From: Verrucomicrobiia bacterium
Lineage (GTDB): Bacteria > Verrucomicrobiota > Verrucomicrobiia > Verrucomicrobiales > Akkermansiaceae
Direction of reading: 5' to 3'
NCBI GenBank assembly: GCA_030431475.1
Contig: JAUIJD010000003.1
Location: 124,001-188,000, forward strand
DNA length: 64,000 bases
In this document: piece after piece, positions 8,908-16,665 of the stretch
How positions within the stretch are numbered: the first letter of the stretch is position 1
How the letters are laid out: each line of letters begins with the position of its first letter
Notes under the pieces: model-generated
Seen by the model: the letters and a program-made list of their open reading frames with translations, nothing else
Database searches by the model: none
What the model was told of the DNA's origin: nothing
Made by a program: the position numbers and the translations under genes

Positions 8908-10515
8908 CTACGCGTCCTGGTCCGCGACAATGTGGAGGTCGGGGCGCTGTTGGAGGAAGACGCCGGTGACGTGGGCGGCGAAGCCGGTGCCGGCTTCCTG
9001 GTAGAGGTTGAAGGCGGTGTCCACGCCGAGGTGGCGGAGCTCGCGGACCTGGTCGGGGAAGCGGGCCGAGACGGCGACGACGCCGTCGTAGTCGTGGCGC
9101 TTGAGGGTTTCGACGGCCTTCACGTTGGCCTGGTGCTTGGGCATGGCGAGGACGACGAGATCGATCTCGTGGCGCGGGCAGACCCGCTCCCAGAAGTCGG
9201 AGTCGGTGGCATCGGCCAGCATCACGTGGCGGCCTTCCTCGATGTGGGCCTCGACCGACACCGGATCGTGGTCGAAACCGATGACCTTGCCGGGGAACTT
9301 CGCGGCGAGGCGGTCGTAGGCGGCGACGCCGATGCGGCCCATGCCGAAGACGGCGATGCTTTCCCCGCGCTGGCGCACGGGCAGGTCGTCGGGGTGGCGG
9401 CCCTTGGTTTCGAGGCGGTGAAGCGGGTCGCTGTACTTGTCGTAGATCGCCTCGGCGCGGCGGTTGAGCGGGGCGGCGACGAGCATGCTGAGCGAGAGCG
9501 CGAGGGCCATGGCGACCAGCCACTCGGGGCCGATCCAGCCGGCGGAGTGGCCGACGGCGAGGACGATGAGGCCGAACTCGCTGTAGGTGGAGAGGCTCAG
9601 GCTGGCCATCCAGGCGCTGCGGGCGCGGCGTCGGAAGCGGGTGAGGAGCAGCAGGAAGGCGGCGGATTTCAGCGGCAGCAGCAGGAGGAAGACGAGGGCG
9701 ATGCCGAGGCCGCTCCAGGTCGGCTCGCCCTCCAGCCCGATGCGCAGGAAGAAGCCGACGAGCAGGAGGTCGGTGATGTTTCCGAGCGACTTGCCGAGCT
9801 CCTTGGCGCGTGGGGCGGAGCCGATGAGGATGCCGATGAAAAGCGCGCCAAGGTCGCCCTTGAGGCCAACGCTCTCGAAGCCGCCCGCGCCGATGACGAG
9901 AGCGAGGAAAAGGCCGGCCATGGTGATCAGCTCGCCGTGGCCGGAGCGGGTGACGAGCCCGCCGAGCAGACCGCGGCCGAGGATCATCACCGCCACCGCG
10001 ACCGGCGCCCACCAGTAGGGCAGCTTGCCGGAGGAGAGGGTGAGGAAGACGACGGCGAAGATGTCCTGCATGATGAGGATGCCGATCGCCAGCCGCCCGT
10101 GCATGGCGCCGATCTCGCCGCTCTCGGTGAGGGTTTTCACGGCGAAGACCGTGCTGGAAAAGCTCAGCGCGAAGGCCAGCAGCCAGCCACTGCGGGGGTC
10201 GAGCCCGAGGGAGGGGGCGAGGGCGCCGGCGGCGAGGAAGAGCCCGCCGAAGAGCACCGCGACGAAGGTGGTGTGAAGCGTGGTGCCGGCCCAGATCTCG
10301 GGGCGGGCGAGGCTCTTCACGCGGAGCTTCAGCCCGATGGTGAAGAGCAGCAGGGTGACGCCCACATCGGAGACGGCGGCGAGGATTTCCCCGGACTCGT
10401 GGCCCAGCGCCTGCAGGACGAAGCCGGCGAGCAGGAAGCCGACCAGCGGCGGCAGGCGCACCTGCTGGGCGAGCCAGCCGCTGAAGAAGGCGATTGCGAG
10501 GAAGGCCAGATCCAT
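8908..10515 (-). CDS. Monovalent cation:proton antiporter with TrkA-N domain (KefC/YbaL-like)
   Basis: A protein of 535 aa. Residues 1 to about 375 are mostly hydrophobic and form the roughly 12-helix Na+/H+ exchanger fold (LPPLVGFLLAGFVLQALG near the start). From about 388 a Rossmann TrkA-N/RCK domain begins with IAVFGMGRIG, the nucleotide-binding glycine motif. This arrangement matches CPA2-type K+/H+ antiporters of the inner membrane that respond to NAD(H) or other ligands. The ATG at 10515 has no obvious Shine-Dalgarno sequence, and a MITE-like element starts only about 15 bp upstream, so its promoter may have been displaced or replaced. Confidence 0.88.
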   Translation of the reverse strand: MDLAFLAIAFFSGWLAQQVRLPPLVGFLLAGFVLQALGHESGEILAAVSDVGVTLLLFTIGLKLRVKSLARPEIWAGTTLHTTFVAVLFGGLFLAAGALAPSLGLDPRSGWLLAFALSFSSTVFAVKTLTESGEIGAMHGRLAIGILIMQDIFAVVFLTLSSGKLPYWWAPVAVAVMILGRGLLGGLVTRSGHGELITMAGLFLALVIGAGGFESVGLKGDLGALFIGILIGSAPRAKELGKSLGNITDLLLVGFFLRIGLEGEPTWSGLGIALVFLLLLPLKSAAFLLLLTRFRRRARSAWMASLSLSTYSEFGLIVLAVGHSAGWIGPEWLVAMALALSLSMLVAAPLNRRAEAIYDKYSDPLHRLETKGRHPDDLPVRQRGESIAVFGMGRIGVAAYDRLAAKFPGKVIGFDHDPVSVEAHIEEGRHVMLADATDSDFWERVCPRHEIDLVVLAMPKHQANVKAVETLKRHDYDGVVAVSARFPDQVRELRHLGVDTAFNLYQEAGTGFAAHVTGVFLQQRPDLHIVADQDA

Positions 10516-10532
10516 GTCGGGGGCATTGTCTA

Positions 10533-10742
10533 GTGTCCTGCGCGGAAAGAGCGTTGCCTTTCGCGCGCGAAATTTTTTCCAAATGCAAGGCGTGAGGAGG
10601 GAGCGAATCGAGATTCGTGACCGACGAACAACGCCGCAGGTGGGAAAAAGATCCGCGCCCCTATGTCGGATCGAGCGGAGCGAGCCAACTTCAAAGATAT
10701 CTCCATCTCATCGAAAGGTGACGAACCTGACGCGTGGGACAC
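10533..10742 (+). mobile_element. 210-bp MITE-like element, copy 1 (CTAG target, TA duplication)
   Basis: The ends are GTGTCC and GGGACAC, with about 10 of the first 13 positions pairing. They are flanked by TA at 10531-10532 and 10743-10744, so the element sits in a CTAG. It has the same length as the copy at 27950-28159 and aligns with its reverse complement, most strongly around TTTTTTC, CAAGGCG, GAGGAGG and GCGAATCGAGATTCG. No coding frame is credible. CTAG targets with TA duplication are known for IS630/Tc1-mariner elements, so a non-autonomous member of that group is inferred. Confidence 0.8.
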
Positions 10743-10767
10743 TAGCAGTTGGGAGGCCGGGTGGGAA

Positions 10768-10986
10768 CCAGGGTGATCAAGCCAGGGAGAGATTGGTTGC
10801 TTGATGGAGAGGATTCAAAGGATGAGCATGATGAGATCTCAATTTTGTCGGTCCGACGGTGCGCGGAACGTCCTGCAAGATGCCGGAAACTGGAAAAAGG
10901 ATCCCATTCATCCTGCCCATCAGGTCCATCATGCTCCCCCATTCCCGACGTTCCGCATGACCCCTTCCCTGGCTTGATCGCCCTGG
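10768..10986. repeat. Inverted-repeat-bounded intergenic element of about 219 bp
   Basis: The arms 10768-10788 (CCAGGGTGATCAAGCCAGGG plus A) and 10966-10986 are inverted complements with one mismatch in 21. The interior holds runs of CAT-rich words around 10905-10935 and no plausible gene. Together with the adjacent MITE it occupies the 541-bp space between the antiporter and the exported isomerase. I see no open frame with coding character here; the promoter of the isomerase operon must lie within or just after it. Confidence 0.6.
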
Positions 10987-11056
10987 GGTGGAAACTGCCA
11001 AGGGGTTCTTGTCATGCGCGGGAGATCGGGCAGGTTCGGAACGTTTCTCACCGATC

Positions 11057-11965
11057 ATGAACCGCCGCCATTTCACCACCGCCGCCCTTTCCGCCGGAGC
11101 CCTCGCCGCCGCCCGCAGCGCGGGAGCGGAGGAGGGAGCCTCCACCGCCGCGAAGTTCCGCCTGAAGTATGCGCCGCATCCCGGGATGTTCCGCCATCAC
11201 GCGGGCGACGACTACATCGACCAGCTCAAGTTCATCGCCGACGAGGGATTCACCGCGTGGGAGGACAACGGGATGATGGGCCGCCCGCCGGAGCTGCAGG
11301 AAAAGGCGGCGAAGGCGATGGCCGACCTCGGGATCACCATGGGCGTCTTCGTCGCGCACCCGATCGTCAACACCGCCAACTTCGCCGCGCCCAAGCCCGG
11401 CGAGGTCGATGCGCTGCTGGAGAAGATGAAGCAGGCGCTGGAATGCGCGAAGCGGGTGAACGCGACCTGGATGACGGTGGTGCCGGGGAATTTCACCACC
11501 AATCTCGAGTGGGACTACCAGACGGCCAACGTGGTCGATACGCTGAAGCGTTGCTCGGAGGTCTTCGAGCCGGACGGCAAGGTGATGGTGCTCGAGCCGC
11601 TCAATGCCTGGACCAACCACCCGAACTGCTTCCTGACGAAGATCCCGCAGGCCTACCAGATCTGCCGGGCGGTCGGCTCGCCGGCGTGCAAGATCCTCGA
11701 CGATTTCTACCACCAGCAGATCACCGAGGGGAACCTGATCCCGAATTTCGACAAGGCGCGGTCGGAAATCGCCTACGTGCAGGTCGGCGACAATCCGGGT
11801 CGCAAGGAGCCGACCACTGGCGAGGTGAACTACCGCAACATCTTCAAGCACCTCCACGCGACCGGCTGGGACGGCGTGGTGGGCATGGAGCACGGCAATT
11901 CGCAGGGCGGCAAGGAGGGCGAGCGCGCGGTGATCGACGCCTACCGCTGGTGCGACGGATTCTAA
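11057..11965 (+). CDS. Tat-exported sugar isomerase/epimerase-like TIM-barrel protein
   Basis: A protein of 302 aa. The ATG at 11057 gives a Tat-like leader (MNRRHFTTAALSAGALAAARS). The mature part is an AP-endonuclease-2/hydroxypyruvate-isomerase-like TIM barrel: LEPLN with a metal-binding Glu, ILDDFYHQQ with Asp and His, and GMEHG with the C-terminal Glu. These positions match the metal and proton-transfer ligands of the xylose-isomerase-like family. The oxidoreductase gene follows 40 bp later on the same strand, so the pair probably forms an operon acting on one sugar or sugar acid. The substrate is unknown. Confidence 0.82.
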   Translation: MNRRHFTTAALSAGALAAARSAGAEEGASTAAKFRLKYAPHPGMFRHHAGDDYIDQLKFIADEGFTAWEDNGMMGRPPELQEKAAKAMADLGITMGVFVAHPIVNTANFAAPKPGEVDALLEKMKQALECAKRVNATWMTVVPGNFTTNLEWDYQTANVVDTLKRCSEVFEPDGKVMVLEPLNAWTNHPNCFLTKIPQAYQICRAVGSPACKILDDFYHQQITEGNLIPNFDKARSEIAYVQVGDNPGRKEPTTGEVNYRNIFKHLHATGWDGVVGMEHGNSQGGKEGERAVIDAYRWCDGF

Positions 11966-12005
11966 GGTGGAAAAACCGCCGGGATTCCGACGTATCCGGG
12001 GCGAA

Positions 12006-13298
12006 ATGAGCACCAACGACCTGTTCACCGCCGACCGCCGCCGATTTCTCAAAGCCGGATCCCTGACCGCGGCGGCCGCCGCGGCCCCGTCCATTCTCCG
12101 CGCCCAGAACCAGGGCGCGAACGAGATCCGGGTCGCGCTGGTCGGCTGCGGCGGACGCGGCTCCGGCGCCGCGGCGCAGTCGCTGAACGTGGAGGGCACG
12201 CGTCTCGTTGCCCTCGCCGATGCCTTTCCCGACAACATGGACGGCGCCCACGACCGCCTGAAGAAGCAGTTCGGCGACCGGGTCGATGTGCCGCGCGAGC
12301 GGCGGTTCGCGGGATTCGAAGCCTACAAGCAGGCGATTGATGCCGCCGATGTGGTGCTGCTCTGCACGCCTCCCGGATTCCGTCCGGCGCACTTCGAGTA
12401 TGCCGTGGCCCAGGGCAAGCACGTGTTCATGGAGAAGCCGGTGGCGGTGGATGGCCCGGGCATCCGCAAGGTCCTCGCGGCGGCGAAGGAGGCCGACCGC
12501 AAGAAGCTCAGCGTGGTCTGTGGACTGCAGCGTCGCTACCAGCAGAGCTATCTGGCGACTCTCGAGAAGGTGAAAGAGGGCGCGATCGGTGATTTCGTGT
12601 CGTCGCAGGTCTACTGGGTCAGCGGCGGCGTGTGGGTGCGCAACCGCAAGCCGAACATGAGCGAGATGGAATACCAGATGCGCAACTGGTACTACTTCAA
12701 CTGGCTCTGCGGCGACCACATCGCCGAACAGCACGTCCACAACCTCGACGTCAGCAACTGGTTCAAGGGCGGGCATCCGGTCCGTGCGGTGGGCATGGGC
12801 GGTCGATCGCAGCGGATCGGCCCGGAGACCGGCGAGATCTACGATCACCACTACGTCGAGTTCCGCTACGAGGACGGGACCGTGATGAATTCCCAGTGCC
12901 GCCACTGGAACGGGGTCTGGTCGCGGGTCAGCGAGATCATCGCCGGCACCGAGGGCAGCGCGATGCCGGGCATGATCAAGGACCGGAAGGGCAAGGTGGT
13001 CTGGCGTCACCGCGGTCCCAACAACCAGCCCTACCAGGAGGAGCACAACGTGCTCTACGACTGCATCCGCACCGGCGAACCGATCAACAACGCCTACTAC
13101 ACCGCCGAGGCGACGCTGACGGCGATCATGGGACGGATGGCGACCTACTCGGGACGCGAGGTGAAGTGGGAGGACGCGCTGAATTCCGAGATCGACACCA
13201 TGCCCGAGACGCTGGCCTGGGATGCGGATCCGGGACCGAAGCCGGGGCCCGACGGCCTCTATCCCTGCCCGATTCCCGGCAAGGGGAAATACATCTGA
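12006..13298 (+). CDS. Tat-exported Gfo/Idh/MocA family oxidoreductase
   Basis: A protein of 430 aa. The ATG at 12006 places a twin-arginine leader (DRRRFLKAGSLTAAAAAAPS) at the N-terminus; an in-frame GTG at 11967 would add 13 residues and is less likely. The Rossmann dinucleotide motif VGCGGRGSG follows the leader, and the family EKPV motif is near residue 143. The C-terminal domain is the usual alpha/beta dimerisation fold. Members oxidise or epimerise sugars and inositols using bound NAD(P). It follows the isomerase gene by 40 bp, which suggests joint action on one carbohydrate. Confidence 0.88.
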   Translation: MSTNDLFTADRRRFLKAGSLTAAAAAAPSILRAQNQGANEIRVALVGCGGRGSGAAAQSLNVEGTRLVALADAFPDNMDGAHDRLKKQFGDRVDVPRERRFAGFEAYKQAIDAADVVLLCTPPGFRPAHFEYAVAQGKHVFMEKPVAVDGPGIRKVLAAAKEADRKKLSVVCGLQRRYQQSYLATLEKVKEGAIGDFVSSQVYWVSGGVWVRNRKPNMSEMEYQMRNWYYFNWLCGDHIAEQHVHNLDVSNWFKGGHPVRAVGMGGRSQRIGPETGEIYDHHYVEFRYEDGTVMNSQCRHWNGVWSRVSEIIAGTEGSAMPGMIKDRKGKVVWRHRGPNNQPYQEEHNVLYDCIRTGEPINNAYYTAEATLTAIMGRMATYSGREVKWEDALNSEIDTMPETLAWDADPGPKPGPDGLYPCPIPGKGKYI

Positions 13299-13327
13299 GC
13301 CGAATCGCACTTCTTCAGGCGAGTGCT

Positions 13328-13445
13328 GCGGTCGGAAGGTCGAAGGTCTCGACGTTCAAGGTCTGAGCGATCCATCCGCTGCGGTCGTGCGAAGGCGCCC
13401 GGGCAAAGGGACTTCTGACCTTGGACTTTCAGGCCTTCGACCGCC
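13328..13445. repeat. Imperfect inverted repeat between convergent genes
   Basis: A left arm near 13339-13367 (GGTCGAAGGTC...TTCAAGGTCTGAG) pairs imperfectly with 13412-13445 (roughly 23 of 29 positions). It occupies the 200-bp gap between the convergent oxidoreductase and membrane-protein genes. It may act as a terminator region; no gene is seen in the gap. Confidence 0.4.
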
Positions 13446-13499
13446 TTTTCATCCGGTTCGTCTCCTCTCGGGATCCCGCTTGAGGAGGCGGCATTCGGG

Positions 13500-14246
13500 C
13501 TAATCCTCCTCCGGAAAGATGGGGAAGCGCGCGCCCGGGTTGAGCAACTCGGGCGCGACGATGGTAAACGAGCGGTCCTTGCCGATTCGGTATTCACCCA
13601 TGGCGATCGGCACCACCGTGAGCCGGACGAGCGGCGTGTCGTCGAACTCGCTGTGGCCGACCCGCATCAGCATGGCGCAGTTCGGGATCTTCGAGACCTC
13701 GAGGCGGTCGCCCGGGTTGAACCAATCGGAGGCGACCGTGTTGCGGGTGGGGAAGAGGTAGTCGATGGTGACCGGCCACGGCGCCGGTTCGCTGAATTCA
13801 TCGGGCCGCACCATCGCGCGGGCCCGCACGGCGAAGCCGGTGGGGAACAGGTCGCCGTCGTCGAGCTCCCGCACGTGGGTGATCTCGAAGTCGCCTTCGA
13901 CGTACTGGATGAGCCCCCGTTCCTCGAGGCCCGTCAGGTAGTTGCGCATCAACGCCCGGTTGAGGCGGGCGGTGGCCTCGTCGCCGAGCTCGGCGTAGCG
14001 GCGGTAGAGCGCCCGCGGATCGGCGGCTTCGCCGGGGGGCGCCTCCTGCAGGGAGAAGCCGACCGCCGACTCGGTGCGGCCGAGCTTCTTCAGCAGGTCG
14101 TAGTTCCGGGGGATCTCCGGGTGCCCGAAGACATGCAGGCAGAGCACCCAGCTGAGGATGGCGACACAGGCGGCCAGCACGTTGGCGAGGGTCCACCAGT
14201 AGTAGTGACCCCGGCGCCGACGCCGCACTGGAGCTTCCTTGGGCAT
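13500..14246 (-). CDS. Single-pass membrane protein of unknown function
   Basis: A protein of 248 aa from an ATG overlapping the upstream stop codon (TGATG at 14248-14244), which implies translational coupling; an upstream GTG at 14261 is possible. A basic stretch (VRRRRRGHYYWW) precedes one membrane helix (LANVLAACVAILSWVLCLHV), so the remaining 200 residues should face the periplasm. They contain no motif I recognise. The gene follows an IscA/ErpA-type gene, but no functional link is evident. Confidence 0.7.
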   Translation of the reverse strand: MPKEAPVRRRRRGHYYWWTLANVLAACVAILSWVLCLHVFGHPEIPRNYDLLKKLGRTESAVGFSLQEAPPGEAADPRALYRRYAELGDEATARLNRALMRNYLTGLEERGLIQYVEGDFEITHVRELDDGDLFPTGFAVRARAMVRPDEFSEPAPWPVTIDYLFPTRNTVASDWFNPGDRLEVSKIPNCAMLMRVGHSEFDDTPLVRLTVVPIAMGEYRIGKDRSFTIVAPELLNPGARFPIFPEED

Positions 14247-14620
14247 CACTCGTTGCCGCATTCCTCGACCTCGGAGGGGTCGGGAGCGGGCTCGCCGGCG
14301 GTTTCGAAGGACGTGCCGCAGCCGCAGGAGCGCGTCGCCTGCGGGTTGAGGATGCGGAAACCGGCGTCGGAGAGGGAATCGACGTAGTCGACCTCGCAGC
14401 CGTCGAGCTTCTCGATGCTGTCGGAGGCGACGATCAGGCGTCCGCCCTCGAAGTCGGACACCTCGTCTCCTTCCTCGGGCGGGGCGACCTTCATTTCGTA
14501 CTGCCAGCCGGCGCAGCCGCCACGGCGGACGGCGAGCCGCAGGCCGGCATCGGTCCCGCCGCCCTTGCGCTCAAGCAGGGTGCGGAGGGCGTCGGCGGCG
14601 GTGTCGCTGATGCGGATCAT
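14246..14620 (-). CDS. IscA/ErpA-type iron-sulfur cluster assembly protein
   Basis: A protein of 124 aa of the HesB/IscA/ErpA A-type carrier family, which receives Fe-S clusters from a scaffold and hands them to apoproteins in the cytoplasm. The three conserved cysteines are present: one in RRGGCAGWQYE and two in SCGCGTSF. The tail after CGCG is longer and more acidic than usual (DPSEVEECGNE). It is the first gene of a two-gene minus-strand unit. A NifU/IscU-like scaffold gene lies far away at 56.6 kb. Whether it is IscA, ErpA or SufA cannot be decided from sequence alone. Confidence 0.88.
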   Translation of the reverse strand: MIRISDTAADALRTLLERKGGGTDAGLRLAVRRGGCAGWQYEMKVAPPEEGDEVSDFEGGRLIVASDSIEKLDGCEVDYVDSLSDAGFRILNPQATRSCGCGTSFETAGEPAPDPSEVEECGNE

Positions 14621-14690
14621 GGCGCGCCACTGATACGGCTGGAAACCGGGCGCGGAAAGGGCAAATCGGCGCGGATGCGGTAGGCGAAGG

Positions 14691-14746
14691 GTGCCGAGTG
14701 CCGAGTGCCGAGTGCCGGGTGCCGGGTGCCGGGTGCCGGGTGCCGG
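14691..14746 (+). repeat. Tandem 7-bp microsatellite, 8 copies
   Basis: Three GTGCCGA units followed by five GTGCCGG units without interruption, about 207 bp upstream of the mutL start. The reading frame that continues into mutL is open through the repeat, so slippage by one unit would change that upstream frame. Confidence 0.9.
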
Positions 14747-14808
14747 GTGCGAGTGTGCGCGCGAGTGGGGGGCGGAGATGGGGACGAGAGGGGAGGGCGG
14801 ATCTTGAA

Positions 14809-14892
14809 GCGCCGGAGGCGCGCCGGCGCTTAGCCCCGGGGTTTACCCCGGGGGAATCCGGGTTGACCCGAGATCCGAAGCCCCGGAGGGGC
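14809..14892. repeat. Cluster of short GC hairpins upstream of mutL
   Basis: Four successive perfect palindromes: GCGCC-GGA-GGCGC at 14809-14821; two CCCCGGGG arms around TTTA at 14834-14853; CGGGT-TG-ACCCG near 14859-14870; and GCCCC-GGA-GGGGC at 14880-14892. The GGA loops recur. With the two tandem repeats it fills the 332-bp gap between the IscA-type gene and mutL, in which I see no gene. Confidence 0.7.
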
Positions 14893-14906
14893 GCAGGCGG
14901 ACTCCC

Positions 14907-14931
14907 GAACTTGGAACTTGGAACTTGGAAC
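14907..14931 (+). repeat. Tandem GAACTTG repeat just upstream of mutL
   Basis: Three perfect 7-bp units (GAACTTG) and a partial fourth, ending 21 bp before the mutL start codon. Its position inside the probable 5' leader makes copy-number change a possible modulator of mutL translation. Confidence 0.85.
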
Positions 14932-14952
14932 CGGGATCTCTCCACTCGGCGC

Positions 14953-16665
14953 GTGCCCGTGATCCGTGTTCTCGACGACGTGCTGGCCAGCCAGGTGGCG
15001 GCCGGCGAGGTGGTCGAGCGCCCGGCGAGCGTGATCAAGGAGCTGGTCGAGAACAGCCTCGATGCCGGGGCGGGGGAGGTGCTGGTGGAGATCCGGCGGG
15101 GTGGCGCCGCCCAGATTCGGGTGACGGATGATGGCTGCGGGATGTCGCGGGAGGACGCCCTGCTGTCGCTCCAGCGGCACGCGACCAGCAAGCTGATGGA
15201 AGCCGGGGACCTGCACCGGGTGCGGACGCTGGGGTTTCGCGGCGAGGCGGTGCCCAGCATCGCCAGCGTCTCCCGTTTCCGGCTCGTCACCCGCCCCGAG
15301 GCCGAGCTGGCGGGCACCGAACTCCGTCTCGAGGGGGGAGGGGAGCCCGAGGTCCGCGAGGCCGGCTGCGCGGCCGGCACCATGATCGAGGTGCGGGATC
15401 TGTTCTTCAACGTGCCGGCCCGGCGGAAGTTCCTGCGGACGGAGACGACCGAGTCGGCCCACATCGAGCATCAGCTCCGGCTTCACGCCCTGGCGGCCGA
15501 GGGGGTGCGCTTCCGTTTCCAGAAAGACGGCCGCGAGGTCTTCGAGCTGCCCGCCGGGATGTCGCGGCGCGACCGGGTGCGATGGTCGGTGGGCACCTCG
15601 CTGGGGAGTGAGCTGGTCGAGCTGCCCGAGGTGACGGGAAAGGGCCTGAAGGTGATGGGCTTCGTGCTTCCGGCGCGGCACGCGCGGAAGGGGCGGCGCC
15701 ACCAGTGTGTGTTCCTCAACGGTCGACCGGTCGAGGACGCCGCGATCTCGCGCGGTCTGGCCGAGGGCTTTCGCGGGGCGGTGGCCGACGGCCTTCATCC
15801 CGCGGCCTGGCTCTGGATCGAGATCGAGCCGGCGCTGGTCGATGTGAACGTCCACCCGGCCAAGCGTGAGATCCGCCTTCATCGGCCGCACGACCTGCGT
15901 GAGGCCATCGCCGAGTCCGTGCGCTCGGGCCTCGGCTCGGAGGAGCAGCGCAAGCTTCCTCCCTCCCGTCGGTCACCGGAGCCGTCGCCCGCTCCCGGAG
16001 TCGAGTCCCCCCGGCCGGCGCTGCGTCCAGTGGCGGCGGTCGAGCGTTCGCTGCCGCTGGCCCCGCCCGAACCGGTGGCGCCGGAAGTGGAGGAGAGCCC
16101 GGCGCCGGACTTCCGCCTCATCGGCGAGCTGCTCGGTCGCTTCGCGCTGCTGGAGTCCGAGGACGGACTGGTCGTGCTGGATCCGCGGGCCGCGCGGGAG
16201 CGCATCCTCTACGAGCGCTGGCTCAGTGGGGGCGGCGAAGGCGTGGCGTCGCAGGCACTGCTGGTGCCGGTGCTGCTCGAACCCGGGCCCCGGGAAATCG
16301 ACCTGCTGCTGCGCCATCGCGAATTGTTCCAGGAGGCCGGCTTCGAGATCGAGGATTTCGGGGGCGGCAGCGTGCGCCTGGGGGCGGTGCCCGAGTTTCT
16401 CGGAGAAGCGGACCCCGGGGCGCTGCTGATGGAGGTGGTCGACGATCTCGCCGACGGCAGCTCGGGATCCTCGCGGTTCGCGCTGGAAAAGCTGGCCGCC
16501 GTGCTGGCCCGCCGTGCCGCCCGACGCGAGGCCCCGAAACCGGGCGAGGCGCTTCGATTGCTGGATCAGCTGTTCCGCTGCGACCTTCCCTACTGCGCGG
16601 CGGATGGCCGGCCGACGCTCAGCGAGTTCTCGATGAGCGAGCTGGAGAAGCGATTCGGTCGCTGA
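14953..16665 (+). CDS. mutL: DNA mismatch repair protein MutL with degenerate endonuclease site
   Basis: The GTG at 14953 puts the start where MutL starts (VPVIRVLDDVLASQVAAGEV), giving 570 aa; the frame remains open 85 codons further upstream. The GHKL ATPase domain is intact: ENSLDAGA, DDGCGM, ATSK, TLGFRGEAVPSIASV. The C-terminal dimerisation domain begins near residue 390 (FRLIGELLGRFALLE). Where endonuclease-active MutL has DQHAxxERxxxE, this protein has DPRAARERILYE (near 410), so Gln and His are lost. The usual CPHGRP is CAADGRP near 548, and the ACH-type motif before it lacks Cys. It may be a matchmaker without nicking activity; metal-site loss is inferred from motifs only. Confidence 0.95.
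   Translation: MPVIRVLDDVLASQVAAGEVVERPASVIKELVENSLDAGAGEVLVEIRRGGAAQIRVTDDGCGMSREDALLSLQRHATSKLMEAGDLHRVRTLGFRGEAVPSIASVSRFRLVTRPEAELAGTELRLEGGGEPEVREAGCAAGTMIEVRDLFFNVPARRKFLRTETTESAHIEHQLRLHALAAEGVRFRFQKDGREVFELPAGMSRRDRVRWSVGTSLGSELVELPEVTGKGLKVMGFVLPARHARKGRRHQCVFLNGRPVEDAAISRGLAEGFRGAVADGLHPAAWLWIEIEPALVDVNVHPAKREIRLHRPHDLREAIAESVRSGLGSEEQRKLPPSRRSPEPSPAPGVESPRPALRPVAAVERSLPLAPPEPVAPEVEESPAPDFRLIGELLGRFALLESEDGLVVLDPRAARERILYERWLSGGGEGVASQALLVPVLLEPGPREIDLLLRHRELFQEAGFEIEDFGGGSVRLGAVPEFLGEADPGALLMEVVDDLADGSSGSSRFALEKLAAVLARRAARREAPKPGEALRLLDQLFRCDLPYCAADGRPTLSEFSMSELEKRFGR

Noticed and set aside
11967-12005. GTG start 13 codons upstream of the exported oxidoreductase
   Set aside because: The ATG at 12006 places the twin-arginine motif at the normal distance from the N-terminus.
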